The notes: a model not told the origin generated them from the sequence alone. Counted from the stretch's first letter, positions 38,448 to 48,547 are shown. The stretch is DNA of 64,000 bases from Agarilytica rhodophyticola (GCF_002157225.2 NZ_CP020038.1:5920501-5984500); one strand, 5' to 3'. Translations and numbers: made by a program.

Positions 38448-39506
38448 CTAATCATGCAGCCATTTTCCATTTGCGCCTCGCTTAATAAAAAGCTGTGAAT
38501 GCCAGTAATATCGTCCAGCACCAGCACTGGCAGTACAGTTGTAGCGACTGCGTCCAACTGGAAGCGCTCGTGGAGCTTGAGCCAATAGTACACCGCCATT
38601 AATTTGAACTTTGATCTTATTTTGGCCACTGGCGAAGCAGGCTATATTATCGATATAAGGTATTAGTGGAGAAGCAATTTTTAACACCGGCCTAGCTACT
38701 GTCGCAGGCAGCTCGGGCTCATTTAAGACACTGTCATTGGGCCCCAGAACTTTTACTCTACTATTAGGGAATGGAAGACTATTAACTTTCGTGGCAAAGT
38801 CATCCAAGCTACCGTAGTTACCGCCAAAGGGAAAACGGGGTAAAGCTTGATGGTGGCTCGACTTCGCAATGGGGCCAGAATGCTGACCAAAGGCGATATA
38901 TCCCATATCTTTTAGCTGACTTAACAATTTCTCGTCATACTCACCATAGGGATGAGCAAATACTTTAAGGCTCTCACCAATTTCCTTAGTAATGCGCGAT
39001 TGTGCAAATAAGATTTCTTGCTGCCGCCGCTGTAACCAACGCTTGTGACTCTCTTGCGATCTGCGACGAATAAGATGAGTATGGCTATCTGTATGATTTG
39101 CAATCAAAGCTCCATTATCTGACATTGTCTTCAATTCAGCCCAAGACATATGCAAGTGGCTTTTTTCATCGTGCGCCTTGCTATTTACAAATACTGTAAA
39201 AGGCCATTTACGCTGCTTTAACAGTGGATATGCCTGAGTGAAAATAGACCGGTAACCATCATCAAAAGTTATCACTGCTGTTTGGTTTGGAAGTGCCTCT
39301 CCCCGTTTTAGAAGCTTCAGTAAGTGCGCCATACTGATCACCTTAAAACCGGCTTTATCCAAGTAATCAAGATGGGCGGCAAATAATTCGGGAGGTGTTG
39401 ACGTAAGTCGAGGAGCTTTCGTTGAGATGTGATGATATTGCAAAACCACTACAGCTTGCGACAGGCTAGTTAGCGCCATAATGCACAGAAACAATAAAAA
39501 TCTCAT
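38448..39506 (-). CDS. Exported polysaccharide deacetylase (NodB domain)
   Basis: A 352-residue protein with a signal peptide (MRFLLFLCIMALTSLSQA). The NodB/CE4 domain (about 70-235) shows motif 1 TFDDGY, motif 2 NHTDSHTH (metal-binding His pair) and motif 3 FAHPYGEYD; GYIAFGQHSGP continues it. The N-terminal part VVLQYHHIS is typical of PgaB/IcaB-like deacetylases, which remove acetyl groups from poly-N-acetylglucosamine; no pga/ica genes are nearby, so the substrate is unknown. The last 100 residues form a separate beta-rich region with two Cys. Convergent with hemB. Confidence 0.88.
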   Translation of the reverse strand: MRFLLFLCIMALTSLSQAVVVLQYHHISTKAPRLTSTPPELFAAHLDYLDKAGFKVISMAHLLKLLKRGEALPNQTAVITFDDGYRSIFTQAYPLLKQRKWPFTVFVNSKAHDEKSHLHMSWAELKTMSDNGALIANHTDSHTHLIRRRSQESHKRWLQRRQQEILFAQSRITKEIGESLKVFAHPYGEYDEKLLSQLKDMGYIAFGQHSGPIAKSSHHQALPRFPFGGNYGSLDDFATKVNSLPFPNSRVKVLGPNDSVLNEPELPATVARPVLKIASPLIPYIDNIACFASGQNKIKVQINGGVLLAQAPRALPVGRSRYNCTASAGAGRYYWHSQLFIKRGANGKWLHD

Positions 39507-39741
39507 TCAATTCTCCTTAAGAATATCGCGGCTTATTTTATAGAGCTAGAGAGATGACAGCGCTTTTATGGGCCTGCAATACCATGTCAAACGTTCGGGA
39601 ACTAAGCTTATCAGTTCAAGTCTAGAGATGCATTTTCAGGGCATCATAATTCCCAATTAAAGCCAAAAATGTTATGTTTGCGCTGGGGCTATAGAGCCTA
39701 CTCACATTCAACTAGCGATGACCAAATAAAGATTTAATGAT

Positions 39742-41193
39742 ATGAAAGCACTCTCTGATATCGGCCTTGTAGGCCTTGCCGTGATGGGCGAAAATCTCAT
39801 CCTCAATATGGAAAGCAAAGGCTTTACTGTTACTGCATATAATCGCACCGTAAATAAGGTTAACGCATTTATTGACGGTCGAGCGGCAGGTAAAAATATT
39901 CGCGGTGCCAGCTCGATTGAAGAGCTTGTTCAATCTTTAGAAAAACCTCGAAAGATCATGCTGATGGTAAAAGCTGGTCAAGCAGTAGACGACTTTATCG
40001 AGCAGCTCATTCCGCATTTGGACGAAGGCGATATTATCATTGATGGCGGCAATACCCATTTCCCAGATACTAATCGTCGTACCGCTTATTTAGAAAGTAA
40101 GGGGTTATTATTTATTGGTGCTGGTGTTTCAGGCGGCGAAGAAGGTGCTCTTACTGGGCCATCAATTATGCCCGGCGGCTCTCCAGCAGCTTGGGAACAT
40201 GTAAAGCCAATTTTCCAGAGTATAGCAGCGAAAGTTGAAGATGGGTCTGCCTGCTGCGAGTGGGTCGGTGAAAATGGTGCTGGACACTTTGTGAAGATGG
40301 TTCACAACGGCATTGAGTACGGTGATATGCAGCTTATCTGCGAGGCTTATCATATTATGAAAAGTCTATTAGGTATGTCAGCTAAAGAAATGCACGAAGT
40401 CTTCGCGCGTTGGAATGAAGGAGAACTGGACAGCTATCTCATTGAAATTACACGCGACATTCTAGCCTATGAAGAAGATGGTGAAGCTCTGGTTGATGTC
40501 ATACTCGATACAGCAGGACAGAAAGGCACTGGTAAATGGACGGCTGTGTCGGCTCTTGAACTAGGCATCCCTTTAACCTTAATTGGTGAAGCTGTTTTCT
40601 CTCGCTGCCTATCGGCACAAAAAGATGAACGTGTAGAAGCGGCCAAACAGCTCAGCGGCCCAAGCCCAGTTTTCGACGGAGATAAAGAAGCTTTTATCGA
40701 AGATTTACGCCAGGCTCTCATCGCAGCTAAGATCGTTTCCTATGCCCAGGGATACGTATTGATGCGAGAGGCAGCAAAAGAACACGGTTGGCAACTCAAC
40801 TACGGTGGCATTGCAATGATGTGGCGTGGAGGCTGTATTATTCGATCGATTTTCCTCGACGATATTAGAGAAGCCTTTGAAGCACAGAGTGATCTACCTA
40901 ACTTACTCTTGAGTCCTTTTTTCAAAGAGAAGATTGAGTCCTCACAAGGCGCATGGCGACGAGTCATGGCAGCCGCCATCAGTAATGGTATTCCTGCACC
41001 AGCAATGACAGCAGCCTTGAATTACTTTGATGGGTACCGCTGCGACCGTCTACCTGCCAATCTCCTGCAAGCGCAGCGAGATTACTTTGGAGCGCATACA
41101 TACGAGAGGACAGATAAGCCTCGCGGAGAATTCTTTCATACTAATTGGACTGGGCGTGGCGGAGATACGTCGTCGTCGACTTACAACGTTTAA
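39742..41193 (+). CDS. gnd: 6-phosphogluconate dehydrogenase (decarboxylating)
   Basis: Oxidises 6-phosphogluconate to ribulose 5-phosphate with NADP in the pentose phosphate pathway. The 483 residues give the long form (as E. coli, about 468): cofactor fold GLVGLAVMGENL near the start, YNRT (NADP preference), DGGNTHFPDT, GVSGGEEGAL, catalytic KMVHNGIEYGDMQ and C-terminal TNWTGRGGDTSSSTYNV, which reaches into the partner subunit. No pathway partner is adjacent. Followed by a strong hairpin terminator. Confidence 0.97.
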   Translation: MKALSDIGLVGLAVMGENLILNMESKGFTVTAYNRTVNKVNAFIDGRAAGKNIRGASSIEELVQSLEKPRKIMLMVKAGQAVDDFIEQLIPHLDEGDIIIDGGNTHFPDTNRRTAYLESKGLLFIGAGVSGGEEGALTGPSIMPGGSPAAWEHVKPIFQSIAAKVEDGSACCEWVGENGAGHFVKMVHNGIEYGDMQLICEAYHIMKSLLGMSAKEMHEVFARWNEGELDSYLIEITRDILAYEEDGEALVDVILDTAGQKGTGKWTAVSALELGIPLTLIGEAVFSRCLSAQKDERVEAAKQLSGPSPVFDGDKEAFIEDLRQALIAAKIVSYAQGYVLMREAAKEHGWQLNYGGIAMMWRGGCIIRSIFLDDIREAFEAQSDLPNLLLSPFFKEKIESSQGAWRRVMAAAISNGIPAPAMTAALNYFDGYRCDRLPANLLQAQRDYFGAHTYERTDKPRGEFFHTNWTGRGGDTSSSTYNV

Positions 41194-41213
41194 GATAAAG
41201 CTATTTATATTTT

Positions 41214-41246
41214 TTCTGAAAAAAGGCGTCCTGCCTTTTTTCAGAA
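41214..41246. terminator. Bidirectional terminator after gnd
   Basis: Perfect 14-bp arms TTCTGAAAAAAGGC (41214-41227) and GCCTTTTTTCAGAA (41233-41246), loop GTCCT. Arms are identical to those of the hairpin at 9492-9524 while the loops differ. Confidence 0.88.
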
Positions 41247-41328
41247 GCAGAAGTTAAAATATTGAATGTGAAAATGCGATTGTACTGGTACTTCAATTAC
41301 TTAAGTTGGCTTTTAGAGAAGTGCCACG

Positions 41329-41817
41329 TCATACCTTGGCAAAAGTAAAGCTATTATATTCGTTTTTATACATGCGCCCGAATGCTCTCGGGGTCGATCC
41401 CGTCCAACGTCTAAATGCTATAGCTAGGCTGGATTTGTCAGAAAACCCCAGCAAAATATAGATGTCATCAATATTGTACCAATCTTGTAATACGGCATGA
41501 ATCCCATAATAGTGACGCACTTGGTCTCTCAATTCGCTAAAGCTTAAACTCTGTTCGCTTAAGCGCCTTTGTAGTGTTCTTGTAGAAACATGCAACTCAA
41601 ACGCGATGCTCGCAATGCTAAGTGAAGAATACCCTATACGCTGTTTCAATAGTTCAATAACACGGGAGGCTAAACCGTAAACTTCTGGGATTTCAGCTTT
41701 TTTAAGGTGCTCAGCTAGAACAGTTTTTTTTGTAAGGTGAGTTAAGCTTTGACTACTGGCATGAAATTTCTCATTAGTATTTACTTTAGCAACTGTGAGT
41801 GTTGAGCTATGACCCAT
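41329..41817 (-). CDS. AraC-family DNA-binding protein, HTH domain only
   Basis: A 162-residue protein whose C-terminal 100 residues are the AraC double helix-turn-helix: SIASIAFELHVSTRTLQRRLSEQ for the first and DIYILLGFSDKSSLAIAFRRWTGSTPRAF for the second. The N-terminal 50 residues are polar and carry no recognisable ligand domain, so it is shorter than the usual 250-300-residue regulator. Either a natural short form or a remnant; no upstream fragment of a ligand domain is visible. Targets unknown. Confidence 0.82.
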   Translation of the reverse strand: MGHSSTLTVAKVNTNEKFHASSQSLTHLTKKTVLAEHLKKAEIPEVYGLASRVIELLKQRIGYSSLSIASIAFELHVSTRTLQRRLSEQSLSFSELRDQVRHYYGIHAVLQDWYNIDDIYILLGFSDKSSLAIAFRRWTGSTPRAFGRMYKNEYNSFTFAKV

Positions 41818-42842
41818 GTCTACGTTCCCCTAAATATTGCGACAAAGCAGCTTAAACTTAATGGAATCTATGTTGGTATATTGATAAATACGCCAAGCTG
41901 AGTACAACAAACCCTTATATATTATTCTTATTTATGTACTTCATAAATTATCATTAAAAAGTCAAGTCTCTATCTCGAAACAATACTATCCTATCACCCA
42001 AAAAGAATGCCCAACTGAAGCTCCACCATTAAGCACTAACAAAAATACAAACAGTAGAACTAACATTGAAAACGCAAATATTCCAGGGAATGGGATACGG
42101 GTGATTCCTTTTACTAAATTCTTCATTTTCACTGCACCATTTTAATCAAAGAAAAGCAATACGTGCCACTTTTCATAAGTTTTCATAAGAGAGAATTAAT
42201 AAAACAGTATTAATCCATAAAATTTCAACAGGTATATTTCAAAACTCTTTCTTGAAATATATTTTTAAATTTTTACTAGTGCAAGCCGATTCCACAAAAA
42301 ATCAGCATTAAATAATTATATTGTCATCAAAAAATACAAATAAAAAAAAACCATAAACATAAGGTTTAAGGTGAAAAATTGCATGCCACGAGAAAATCAC
42401 TTGTGAAAGTTTAAGAAGAGATAAATATATAAATTGGAACTATTAAAATAGTTCAGCACAAACTGAAAGTGCTAACCTATTTTTATCTTTCCGAATATTA
42501 TTAAAATTAGTAGTTGTTTGTCGTTGCATTAGTAAACTTTGGATTGCCAATAACGTATCAAGTTTTACCACTCAAAAAAATCTTCAGCGTTTAAAAACTA
42601 CTATAGTATGAACACTAGCTAGACATAGATTCCAGACCGACAAACCTAATCTATATTTCCAAGCCAGAATTTTAAGGTATGTCATTCACGCACAGCACAC
42701 TATGTATATTTCACCGAACAGTAGTACAGGCACTTTGCGACACAGTTCACACAAAGGAAAAATAAGAAATAAAGAAATTTATAAGTGAAAAAATAAGCCT
42801 AAAAATGAATGAATTAATGCAGAATATTTATTTAGGTAAGAT
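41818..42842. other. Long AT-rich spacer with one candidate small gene
   Basis: About 1 kb of very AT-rich DNA. Apart from the small membrane protein candidate at 41986-42126 I find nothing definite. Confidence 0.55.
41986..42126 (-). CDS. Candidate small membrane protein (46 residues)
   Basis: Open frame of 46 codons from ATG 42124-42126. The product begins MKNLVKGITRIPFPG, basic, followed by one hydrophobic helix (about 16-34, IFAFSMLVLLFVFLLVL) and a short tail ending HSFWVIG. The positive-inside layout and GC content higher than the flanking DNA favour a real gene; the ribosome site (GTGCAGTGA) is poor. No homologue is known to me. Confidence 0.4.
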   Translation of the reverse strand: MKNLVKGITRIPFPGIFAFSMLVLLFVFLLVLNGGASVGHSFWVIG

Positions 42843-43721
42843 TTAAGGAGCATAAACATATTGGGTATAACTATCATCTAGATGCTCTAAGAGATGGTTT
42901 TCAAAGGGATATAATTTCCTATTTTTTAAATCTATAAAATCGATGTTTTCCTGAAAATGTTGTTTCCACAATTTAACAACAGAACCACTATTGAAGGCCC
43001 GGACTAAACCTTTATTGATACGTTCAATTAATTTTCGGTCAGAGACATGTCCATAAAAAAAATAAGGCATAGGATAATGGATCGCGATATCTCGGTTGTA
43101 AATGAAATTTGGAACCTTCTGATGATAATTATACTCAGCAAGTGCATCCTCGGGGTTTCTGCAAAAAAGATCAAAACGGTTGACAGCTACCATACGAAAT
43201 AGGCTCATATAACTAGATGACTCTTTAACAATAAAACCATTGTTTTTTAGGATTTCCACATCCAGTTCACCTCGAACTTGTCCATGAGTAAACGTGAGTA
43301 AGTCTTTTGTATTTTTAACACTAGCTAAACGTTTATTACTCTCAGCAGAAGTAAAACAGGTTCTATACCCTAACACCCCTAGAAACACCGGGAAGGGGGC
43401 ATATACCAAGTTTGCATCTTCAGATAAGTTATCCTGATACGGCATGGCTGTTATAAAATTTGTGTAGTGATTGTAGCTCATCCGCTCTATACGCCGGATG
43501 TAGCTCATATCATCACGAATAGGCTCAATACGATAGTCGCCATATTCATCTTTTGTATACTCTAGACCTAAGATAAGAAGCTTTAATTCATAATCAAAGT
43601 CTCCTTCAAGAAATTTTTTCTTGGAAATATTGTGAGAGACGACTAATTCGGCCGAGCATAGCTGGCTCAGCAGTATCAAAATCGTTACTAAAACACACAT
43701 CTTAGTCTGAATAAGAACCAC
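42843..43721 (-). CDS. Periplasmic solute-binding-like protein (family 3 fold)
   Basis: A 292-residue protein with a signal peptide (MCVLVTILILLSQLCSA after a short basic lead) and the layout of the transporter-type periplasmic binding domain: a first lobe with AMPYQDNLSED, the hinge and second lobe with DVEILKNNGFIVKESSSYMSLFRMVAVNRFDLFCR, and a C-terminal helix LIERINKGLVRAFNSGSVVKLWKQHF. There is no transporter permease or ATPase nearby, so it may be an orphan sensor-like protein. The start is GTG at 43719-43721 with GGGACT upstream. Large gene-free spacers flank it on both sides. Confidence 0.75.
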   Translation of the reverse strand: MVLIQTKMCVLVTILILLSQLCSAELVVSHNISKKKFLEGDFDYELKLLILGLEYTKDEYGDYRIEPIRDDMSYIRRIERMSYNHYTNFITAMPYQDNLSEDANLVYAPFPVFLGVLGYRTCFTSAESNKRLASVKNTKDLLTFTHGQVRGELDVEILKNNGFIVKESSSYMSLFRMVAVNRFDLFCRNPEDALAEYNYHQKVPNFIYNRDIAIHYPMPYFFYGHVSDRKLIERINKGLVRAFNSGSVVKLWKQHFQENIDFIDLKNRKLYPFENHLLEHLDDSYTQYVYAP

Positions 43722-44663
43722 AGTCCCGTATTCCTTAAATGGGAAGAGTTAACCGGGGGCGCACTCTATTAAATAAGCTTAAAATGGGTAGGACAGATCA
43801 AATTTAATCGTTAGCTCTGCTGCCACTTACTATCGATACAATTATAAGTAATTAAAGCCATCTATACGAACATATTTTTATGCAATGAGATGATATTCAA
43901 TAAGTAATTGAAATAAAAAAGCATAAGCTTTCTTCTTTTTAATAAAGTAAGAATTGAAATTTATTTCATATCGGATTGCAAAGATTTACTCTCGAGTATA
44001 GAGCAACTATGACAGAGGCAATATCCTTTACAATAGATTTTCTAGATAACCGTCGAGAGTGATAAGCTAGCACCTAAAATGAGCTATGATCTCTTAGAAT
44101 AAGTAATATAAAAATGTGGCACCCCGAGGGCAAAAATTACGCCAACAAATACCTTTTAATGCCAAAAAAATTGTCTTGGCGGCTTTAGTTAAGAACACAG
44201 GCAATTCAGTATTGAAGACTTTGTATTAAGGTTTATAAAAGTCTTATCAAGATCCCTGACTCCAAGTATACGCCAACTATATGCTTATTCTTTTGCAATC
44301 CCCAAAGTACAGAACACCTTTATTTTAAAAACCATAAAAAATCGATAATAACGACCAAGACCATAAACAAAAAAATATAAACCCATAGCTTATTATTAGG
44401 TTTTATATAAGATATCAAACAATTTATAACTTAAGTATCAAATAGAGAAAATTTCATCTGGTATGGAACATACATTTTTGATATAAACCTATTCAGTTAA
44501 TTGCCATAATATAAATTAACATACGAATTAAAAAAAATAGATTTAATTTATAATTATTTCCGTTCACTCACCGTTAATGGTGAATTACTTTTACTCTAAT
44601 TATTATACCTTAGTTTACTCTCCCCCATAGGGTAAAACAGCTAAGTATGTATCGAGAAAAAAT
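43722..44663. other. Long AT-rich divergent spacer
   Basis: About 940 bp with no supported gene, between the divergent binding protein and the anchored protein. A more GC-rich patch at 44115-44185 (GGCACCCCGAGGGC, later TTGGCGGC) stands out but forms no clear repeat. Confidence 0.55.
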
Positions 44664-45803
44664 ATGAAGCGTTGGATATGGCTGGCCACTGCAGGTCTTT
44701 TACTAAGTTTGATAACTTTTATCTTTTTATTACCTGAAAAGAATTCCAGCCATCGAAATAATGTCTCACCTTTAGAGAAAGAGAAAGTTGTAAATATAAA
44801 ACAACAAGAACAACAAACAAAAAAAGTTAGCCCCCCTACTCAGAAAGCTGCGGAAGAAATTAATCCTTATGAAAACGAAGTAATTAAGGCTCAGGTGCAA
44901 CAAGCCGCAGATATATACGCAGAAAACATTAAGTACCCGCTAACCTCTCAACCGATTTATAACCCTGAAGACGTAAGAGAATATGAACCTTTCGAACAAT
45001 CAGAAGTTAGTCTTCCATTTCCATTAAATAACGACGATAAGAATCCAATTAGAATTTCTGCGGCCACAGATACTTTTCAATACTTCGAAAATGATACCGT
45101 AATTATACAGGTAAATATTAGCAACGCTCCAAAAGGTGTTGCCATAGCAGTAAATGGCGTAGTGTCAGGTACAAATGGAGATCTCCCTTCAGAAATTCAA
45201 TTTCAGTCAAGTGGGCAGAATGCAACTCAATTTTCGGCGAATTTTGACACTAGAAAAGCACCAAAAAAGTTATTGACACCTGAAATGTCAATAAAATTAA
45301 ATGTAGTTGTTGGCAATCGAGATTTACATACAACTGTTGCATTTCGCTATGCCATCGCATCTGCAAGAATAGTTGACGCATTACCAGCAAAACCAGAAGG
45401 TGCAGAGTTAATAATTCCTCTAGAGCTTGAAGTATTTCGCGGCGGTTACTATTTTCTAAATGGAGTGCTTGAAGATGCAGATAGTGGACGTCCACTTATT
45501 CAATTACAATCAGAGTCTCGTTTGCCTCAAGGTGCAGCAACAATGTATCTCAAAGCTCACATTGCTGCACTCAAACATCAAGCTTCAGAAGGCCCTTATA
45601 TATTGCGACGCCTGCAGATATACAAAGGCGCTGATGTTGGGGAAGACTTTGACGCACCTGCATCAAGTTCACAATCTCAATTTAATATAAGCGGCTTTCC
45701 TTTTTCAGACTATTCTGACGAAGAGTATGTTGATGAACAAGCACAAGAAAGATTAGATTTTTTACGTAGTCTTGGGTCTGTGGATGACTCAGGTGATCAA
45801 TAA
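44664..45803 (+). CDS. Membrane-anchored periplasmic beta-rich protein, unknown function
   Basis: A 379-residue protein: MKRW, then one hydrophobic helix (about 5-24), a polar Lys/Gln/Glu-rich spacer (about 25-75) and a beta-rich periplasmic part (about 120-345) made of alternating strands (TVIIQVNISNAP, IKLNVVVGNRD, IIPLELEVFRGGYYFLNGVLED), ending in a short acidic tail. The pattern suggests one or two Ig-like or jelly-roll domains. A secreted alpha/beta hydrolase gene follows 124 bp downstream in the same direction. The topology (short cytoplasmic lead, helix, long periplasmic arm) is that of lipase-specific foldases, but those are helical, so homology is not implied. No family recognised. 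Confidence 0.7.
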   Translation: MKRWIWLATAGLLLSLITFIFLLPEKNSSHRNNVSPLEKEKVVNIKQQEQQTKKVSPPTQKAAEEINPYENEVIKAQVQQAADIYAENIKYPLTSQPIYNPEDVREYEPFEQSEVSLPFPLNNDDKNPIRISAATDTFQYFENDTVIIQVNISNAPKGVAIAVNGVVSGTNGDLPSEIQFQSSGQNATQFSANFDTRKAPKKLLTPEMSIKLNVVVGNRDLHTTVAFRYAIASARIVDALPAKPEGAELIIPLELEVFRGGYYFLNGVLEDADSGRPLIQLQSESRLPQGAATMYLKAHIAALKHQASEGPYILRRLQIYKGADVGEDFDAPASSSQSQFNISGFPFSDYSDEEYVDEQAQERLDFLRSLGSVDDSGDQ

Positions 45804-45927
45804 TAATGGAGTAAAAACATCAGCTCTCAATTTAAGTTATGACGAGAGTTTAATTAGAGGTGCCCTTTAGTTAAGAAAGTAGAAATAAAAATAATTAAAA
45901 CCAATAACAATAATCTAAGGTAACGTG

Positions 45928-46968
45928 ATGAAAACTAAATTATTATTAGTAGTTGTTTCTATACTTTTTAGTATTACTGCCCAAGCAAAGTTAGCAGGCA
46001 AAAATGTTGTTCTCGTTCATGGTTTTATTTCTGAACATTTAAATACCCGTCCAAGTCAAGCAGATCAATTAAGGGAGGGCCCTCAGTACTGGCAAGACTT
46101 TTGGGCATCACGTGCGGAAGCAACTCTCGTATATCCTTCACATGAACGGGTACAGGGGAGAATTAAAGATGCTGTTCGCAGCCAGTTTTTAGATTATGAA
46201 AGACGTGGTCTATGCGCTAACGGCTGTATCTTTGTAACGCATTCAACAGGAGATTTAGTATTGCGTGATGCATTAACGCGGCTAAATCAATGGGGTATTG
46301 ACCAGCGAAGATTTAAAGTATTAAGCGTTATTGATTTGGCTGGTGCAGGTGGTGGTACAGGCCTTGCAGATTTGGCTGTCAGCACCGCAGAAACTCGCGG
46401 GCCAATAACAGGTATTGTCCGCACAATTGCAGGTGGCGTACTGGGCGTTAATTTTGTTCCGGAAAGACTCGGCGTACTTAATGATTTACGTGTTGCCAAA
46501 GCTCGTAGTATCGCTCAGCAAAACAATAGCTTTCCCCGCTTGAGAGTCGCTGGTGCAGGAGATGCGTTCGCACGGATCACTAAAGGCTTTATACGTGGTT
46601 ACGATGATAGTGTTGTGGGTATGCATAGTGCATGTGGAGCACGCTTTGCCGGTGATGTGGAATCATGTAGCAGCAGCGTGCGCTCAAATGGTCAATTAGC
46701 CAGTGCTAGAGGACCAGGTTCCCTGCTCCATAATCACTTTCCCATTATCATGGCTGACCGTGGCGACCACGATGAATTGCGCAACAACTCTAGACCAGGA
46801 GGCGCACTTACTACCGTCGTCAACAATCGTGCAATTGGCGGTTTAAATATAGATTTTGCAACTAACACCAGTACTCGAGCGTGGAGCTGGTTCACTAGAG
46901 TACGAGAGGTGAATGGAAGCAGTAACAAAAGTATATCCGCTACGATCTTCGACACACTAGACCGCTAA
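45928..46968 (+). CDS. Secreted alpha/beta hydrolase (lipase-like)
   Basis: About 346 residues with a signal peptide (MKTKLLLVVVSILFSITAQA). The oxyanion motif VVLVHGF lies early in the mature part and the nucleophile elbow reads FVTHSTGDLV (THSTG, Ser central), as in triacylglycerol lipase-type hydrolases; later Asp and His residues (MADRGDHDEL region) could finish the triad. Four or more Cys (GLCANGCIF, HSACGARF, VESCSSS) suggest disulfides. The ATG at 45928 follows TAAGG at a good distance; a GTG one codon earlier is less likely. It is downstream of the anchored beta-rich protein. Substrate (lipid, polyester or other ester) unknown. Confidence 0.8.
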   Translation: MKTKLLLVVVSILFSITAQAKLAGKNVVLVHGFISEHLNTRPSQADQLREGPQYWQDFWASRAEATLVYPSHERVQGRIKDAVRSQFLDYERRGLCANGCIFVTHSTGDLVLRDALTRLNQWGIDQRRFKVLSVIDLAGAGGGTGLADLAVSTAETRGPITGIVRTIAGGVLGVNFVPERLGVLNDLRVAKARSIAQQNNSFPRLRVAGAGDAFARITKGFIRGYDDSVVGMHSACGARFAGDVESCSSSVRSNGQLASARGPGSLLHNHFPIIMADRGDHDELRNNSRPGGALTTVVNNRAIGGLNIDFATNTSTRAWSWFTRVREVNGSSNKSISATIFDTLDR

Positions 46969-47281
46969 GTTTTATCCCAATCGTTTTAATCTAGGGCGCG
47001 TTATTATTGGTTTTTTTCGTTATTTAGCTTTAAAAAAAATTCTTTATTAAAAAGAATTATAAATACGATCAGGCCAGTAATGACGAGCTCTGCCAACCCC
47101 ATAGACACAAATTGCAGAATAGAAAACTCGTCATTATTTAATAATTAACACTGTAATCGTTTACAATTTGAGTTATCTGTGTTTTATTATCTTCGTTGCT
47201 CACTATGCATATTCAGTAAAGTTTTGACTCCCCATATATAAATTTAATAATAATGAATATTTAAATTGAGGAATCTTAAAA
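46969..47281. other. AT-rich spacer between hydrolase and GH43-like gene
   Basis: 313 bp, no supported gene. A 32-codon hydrophobic frame on the minus strand (47004-47102) lacks a ribosome site. Confidence 0.55.
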
Positions 47282-48526
47282 ATGCATTTCCCCAAGTTGA
47301 AGAAAACATCCGCCTTATTTTTAAAGTCTATAGCAGTGGTTAGTGTTGTAACTTCTGTTATCGTAGCAGCAGTAACCACTCACGCACAACCACTTAGAAA
47401 TCGTGCCGAACTACCTAATATGAATACCTGGGAACCCTTGTTAGGCAAAATGACACCAGAAGGTACCGCAGACCCTTCCGCCGTTGTGTTTAATCACAAT
47501 GGAGAAGAAAAAGTTTACGTTTACACATCTACAGATAGTAAAGATCTATGCAATACCGATAGAGCTATAGCCAAGCGATACAAAGGCAACGGTCATTTCT
47601 GTATGCAGCAGTATCGAGTATTTACAAACTCCACAGCAAATTTAGACGCAAGAAACTGGACAACCCACGGTGGCTTGGTCTGGCAGGCGAGCGTTCCGTG
47701 GGCGAGACAGCAAACAACAGAAGGCCATGGCGGAAGCGCCACAATGTGGGCACCTGATGTAGTGAAAAATGGAAATACCTACTACATGCTATTCCCCACT
47801 CTGGCCAAAAACAATCATCAACGAATTGGCGTCGCAACTGCTAGCAATCCTCTAGGGCCATTTACAGCTCGTCCCAATCCAATTTCCACGGCCAATGGTT
47901 TTGACCACGTTTTTGATCCATCTGCGATTAAGGTTGGTAACCAGTGGTACATTTTTTATGTTAAAACCGGCACAGAGCAAGCGAGAGATAAAAAAACTGG
48001 CGCACTTAGGTATCGAGACAACGGCCAGCCTCTTTACTTTAAATCTATCTGGATGGCCAAAATCGATTCCAACTTCACCTCCATATCAAACCCAAGAGAT
48101 TTAAAACTTGATAGAGACAGTTATTTAGAAGGGCCAGACGCTTATTACGCCGGTAATGATTTGTGGGTGCAATACGCCAGTGTGAGCGCCGAGAAACAAG
48201 CAAAACCAGGTGGTGGTTTCTACCCCGCAGGCTATGAATTGAAACAAGCTGTAGCATGGAATAACAATAGACCCGACCATATGTTCGATACTAGACCTGG
48301 TGTACAAGTTCACTCATTTGGTACCCAAGGTACTAAACATGGCTCTGTTATTAAGTGGAAGGACAAATACTTTTCTTTCTATCACGACCATAAATCAGCT
48401 TTCGGCGCACCTTGGGCTTTCCGTAAAGCGATGTACAGTCAAGTAGAGGTGGATGCTAATAAGCGTAATCAGGTGAAGCCTTTCAGACCTGATAGAAAAG
48501 TCAATGTGCCAAGTATTGGCAATTAA
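47282..48526 (+). CDS. Secreted GH43-like glycoside hydrolase (five-bladed propeller)
   Basis: A 414-residue protein with a long signal peptide (hydrophobic about 17-34, cleavage after THA). The pattern of clan GH-F enzymes is visible: ADPSAVVF (general-base Asp candidate) in blade 1, TMWAPDVVKNGNTYYMLFPT (split across blade 2), HVFDPSAIKVGNQWYIFY (Asp modulating pKa) and SYLEGPDAYY (general-acid Glu candidate), then HGSVIKWKDKYFSFYHDH. Family 43 acts on arabinan, xylan and related side chains; the specificity is open, and there is no carbohydrate-binding module. It follows the secreted hydrolase gene by 313 bp and precedes a MITE-like element. Confidence 0.82.
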   Translation: MHFPKLKKTSALFLKSIAVVSVVTSVIVAAVTTHAQPLRNRAELPNMNTWEPLLGKMTPEGTADPSAVVFNHNGEEKVYVYTSTDSKDLCNTDRAIAKRYKGNGHFCMQQYRVFTNSTANLDARNWTTHGGLVWQASVPWARQQTTEGHGGSATMWAPDVVKNGNTYYMLFPTLAKNNHQRIGVATASNPLGPFTARPNPISTANGFDHVFDPSAIKVGNQWYIFYVKTGTEQARDKKTGALRYRDNGQPLYFKSIWMAKIDSNFTSISNPRDLKLDRDSYLEGPDAYYAGNDLWVQYASVSAEKQAKPGGGFYPAGYELKQAVAWNNNRPDHMFDTRPGVQVHSFGTQGTKHGSVIKWKDKYFSFYHDHKSAFGAPWAFRKAMYSQVEVDANKRNQVKPFRPDRKVNVPSIGN

Positions 48527-48547
48527 AAATATTGGCAATTAACTAGA

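Noticed and set aside
44115-44185. GC-richer patch resembling a -24/-12 promoter (TGGCAC with GG-N10-GC)
   Set aside because: The -12 box reads GGGC instead of TTGC and no gene starts within 450 bp.
47004-47102. 32-codon hydrophobic frame on the minus strand
   Set aside because: Membrane-like helix is present, but there is no ribosome site and the DNA is too AT-rich to exclude chance.
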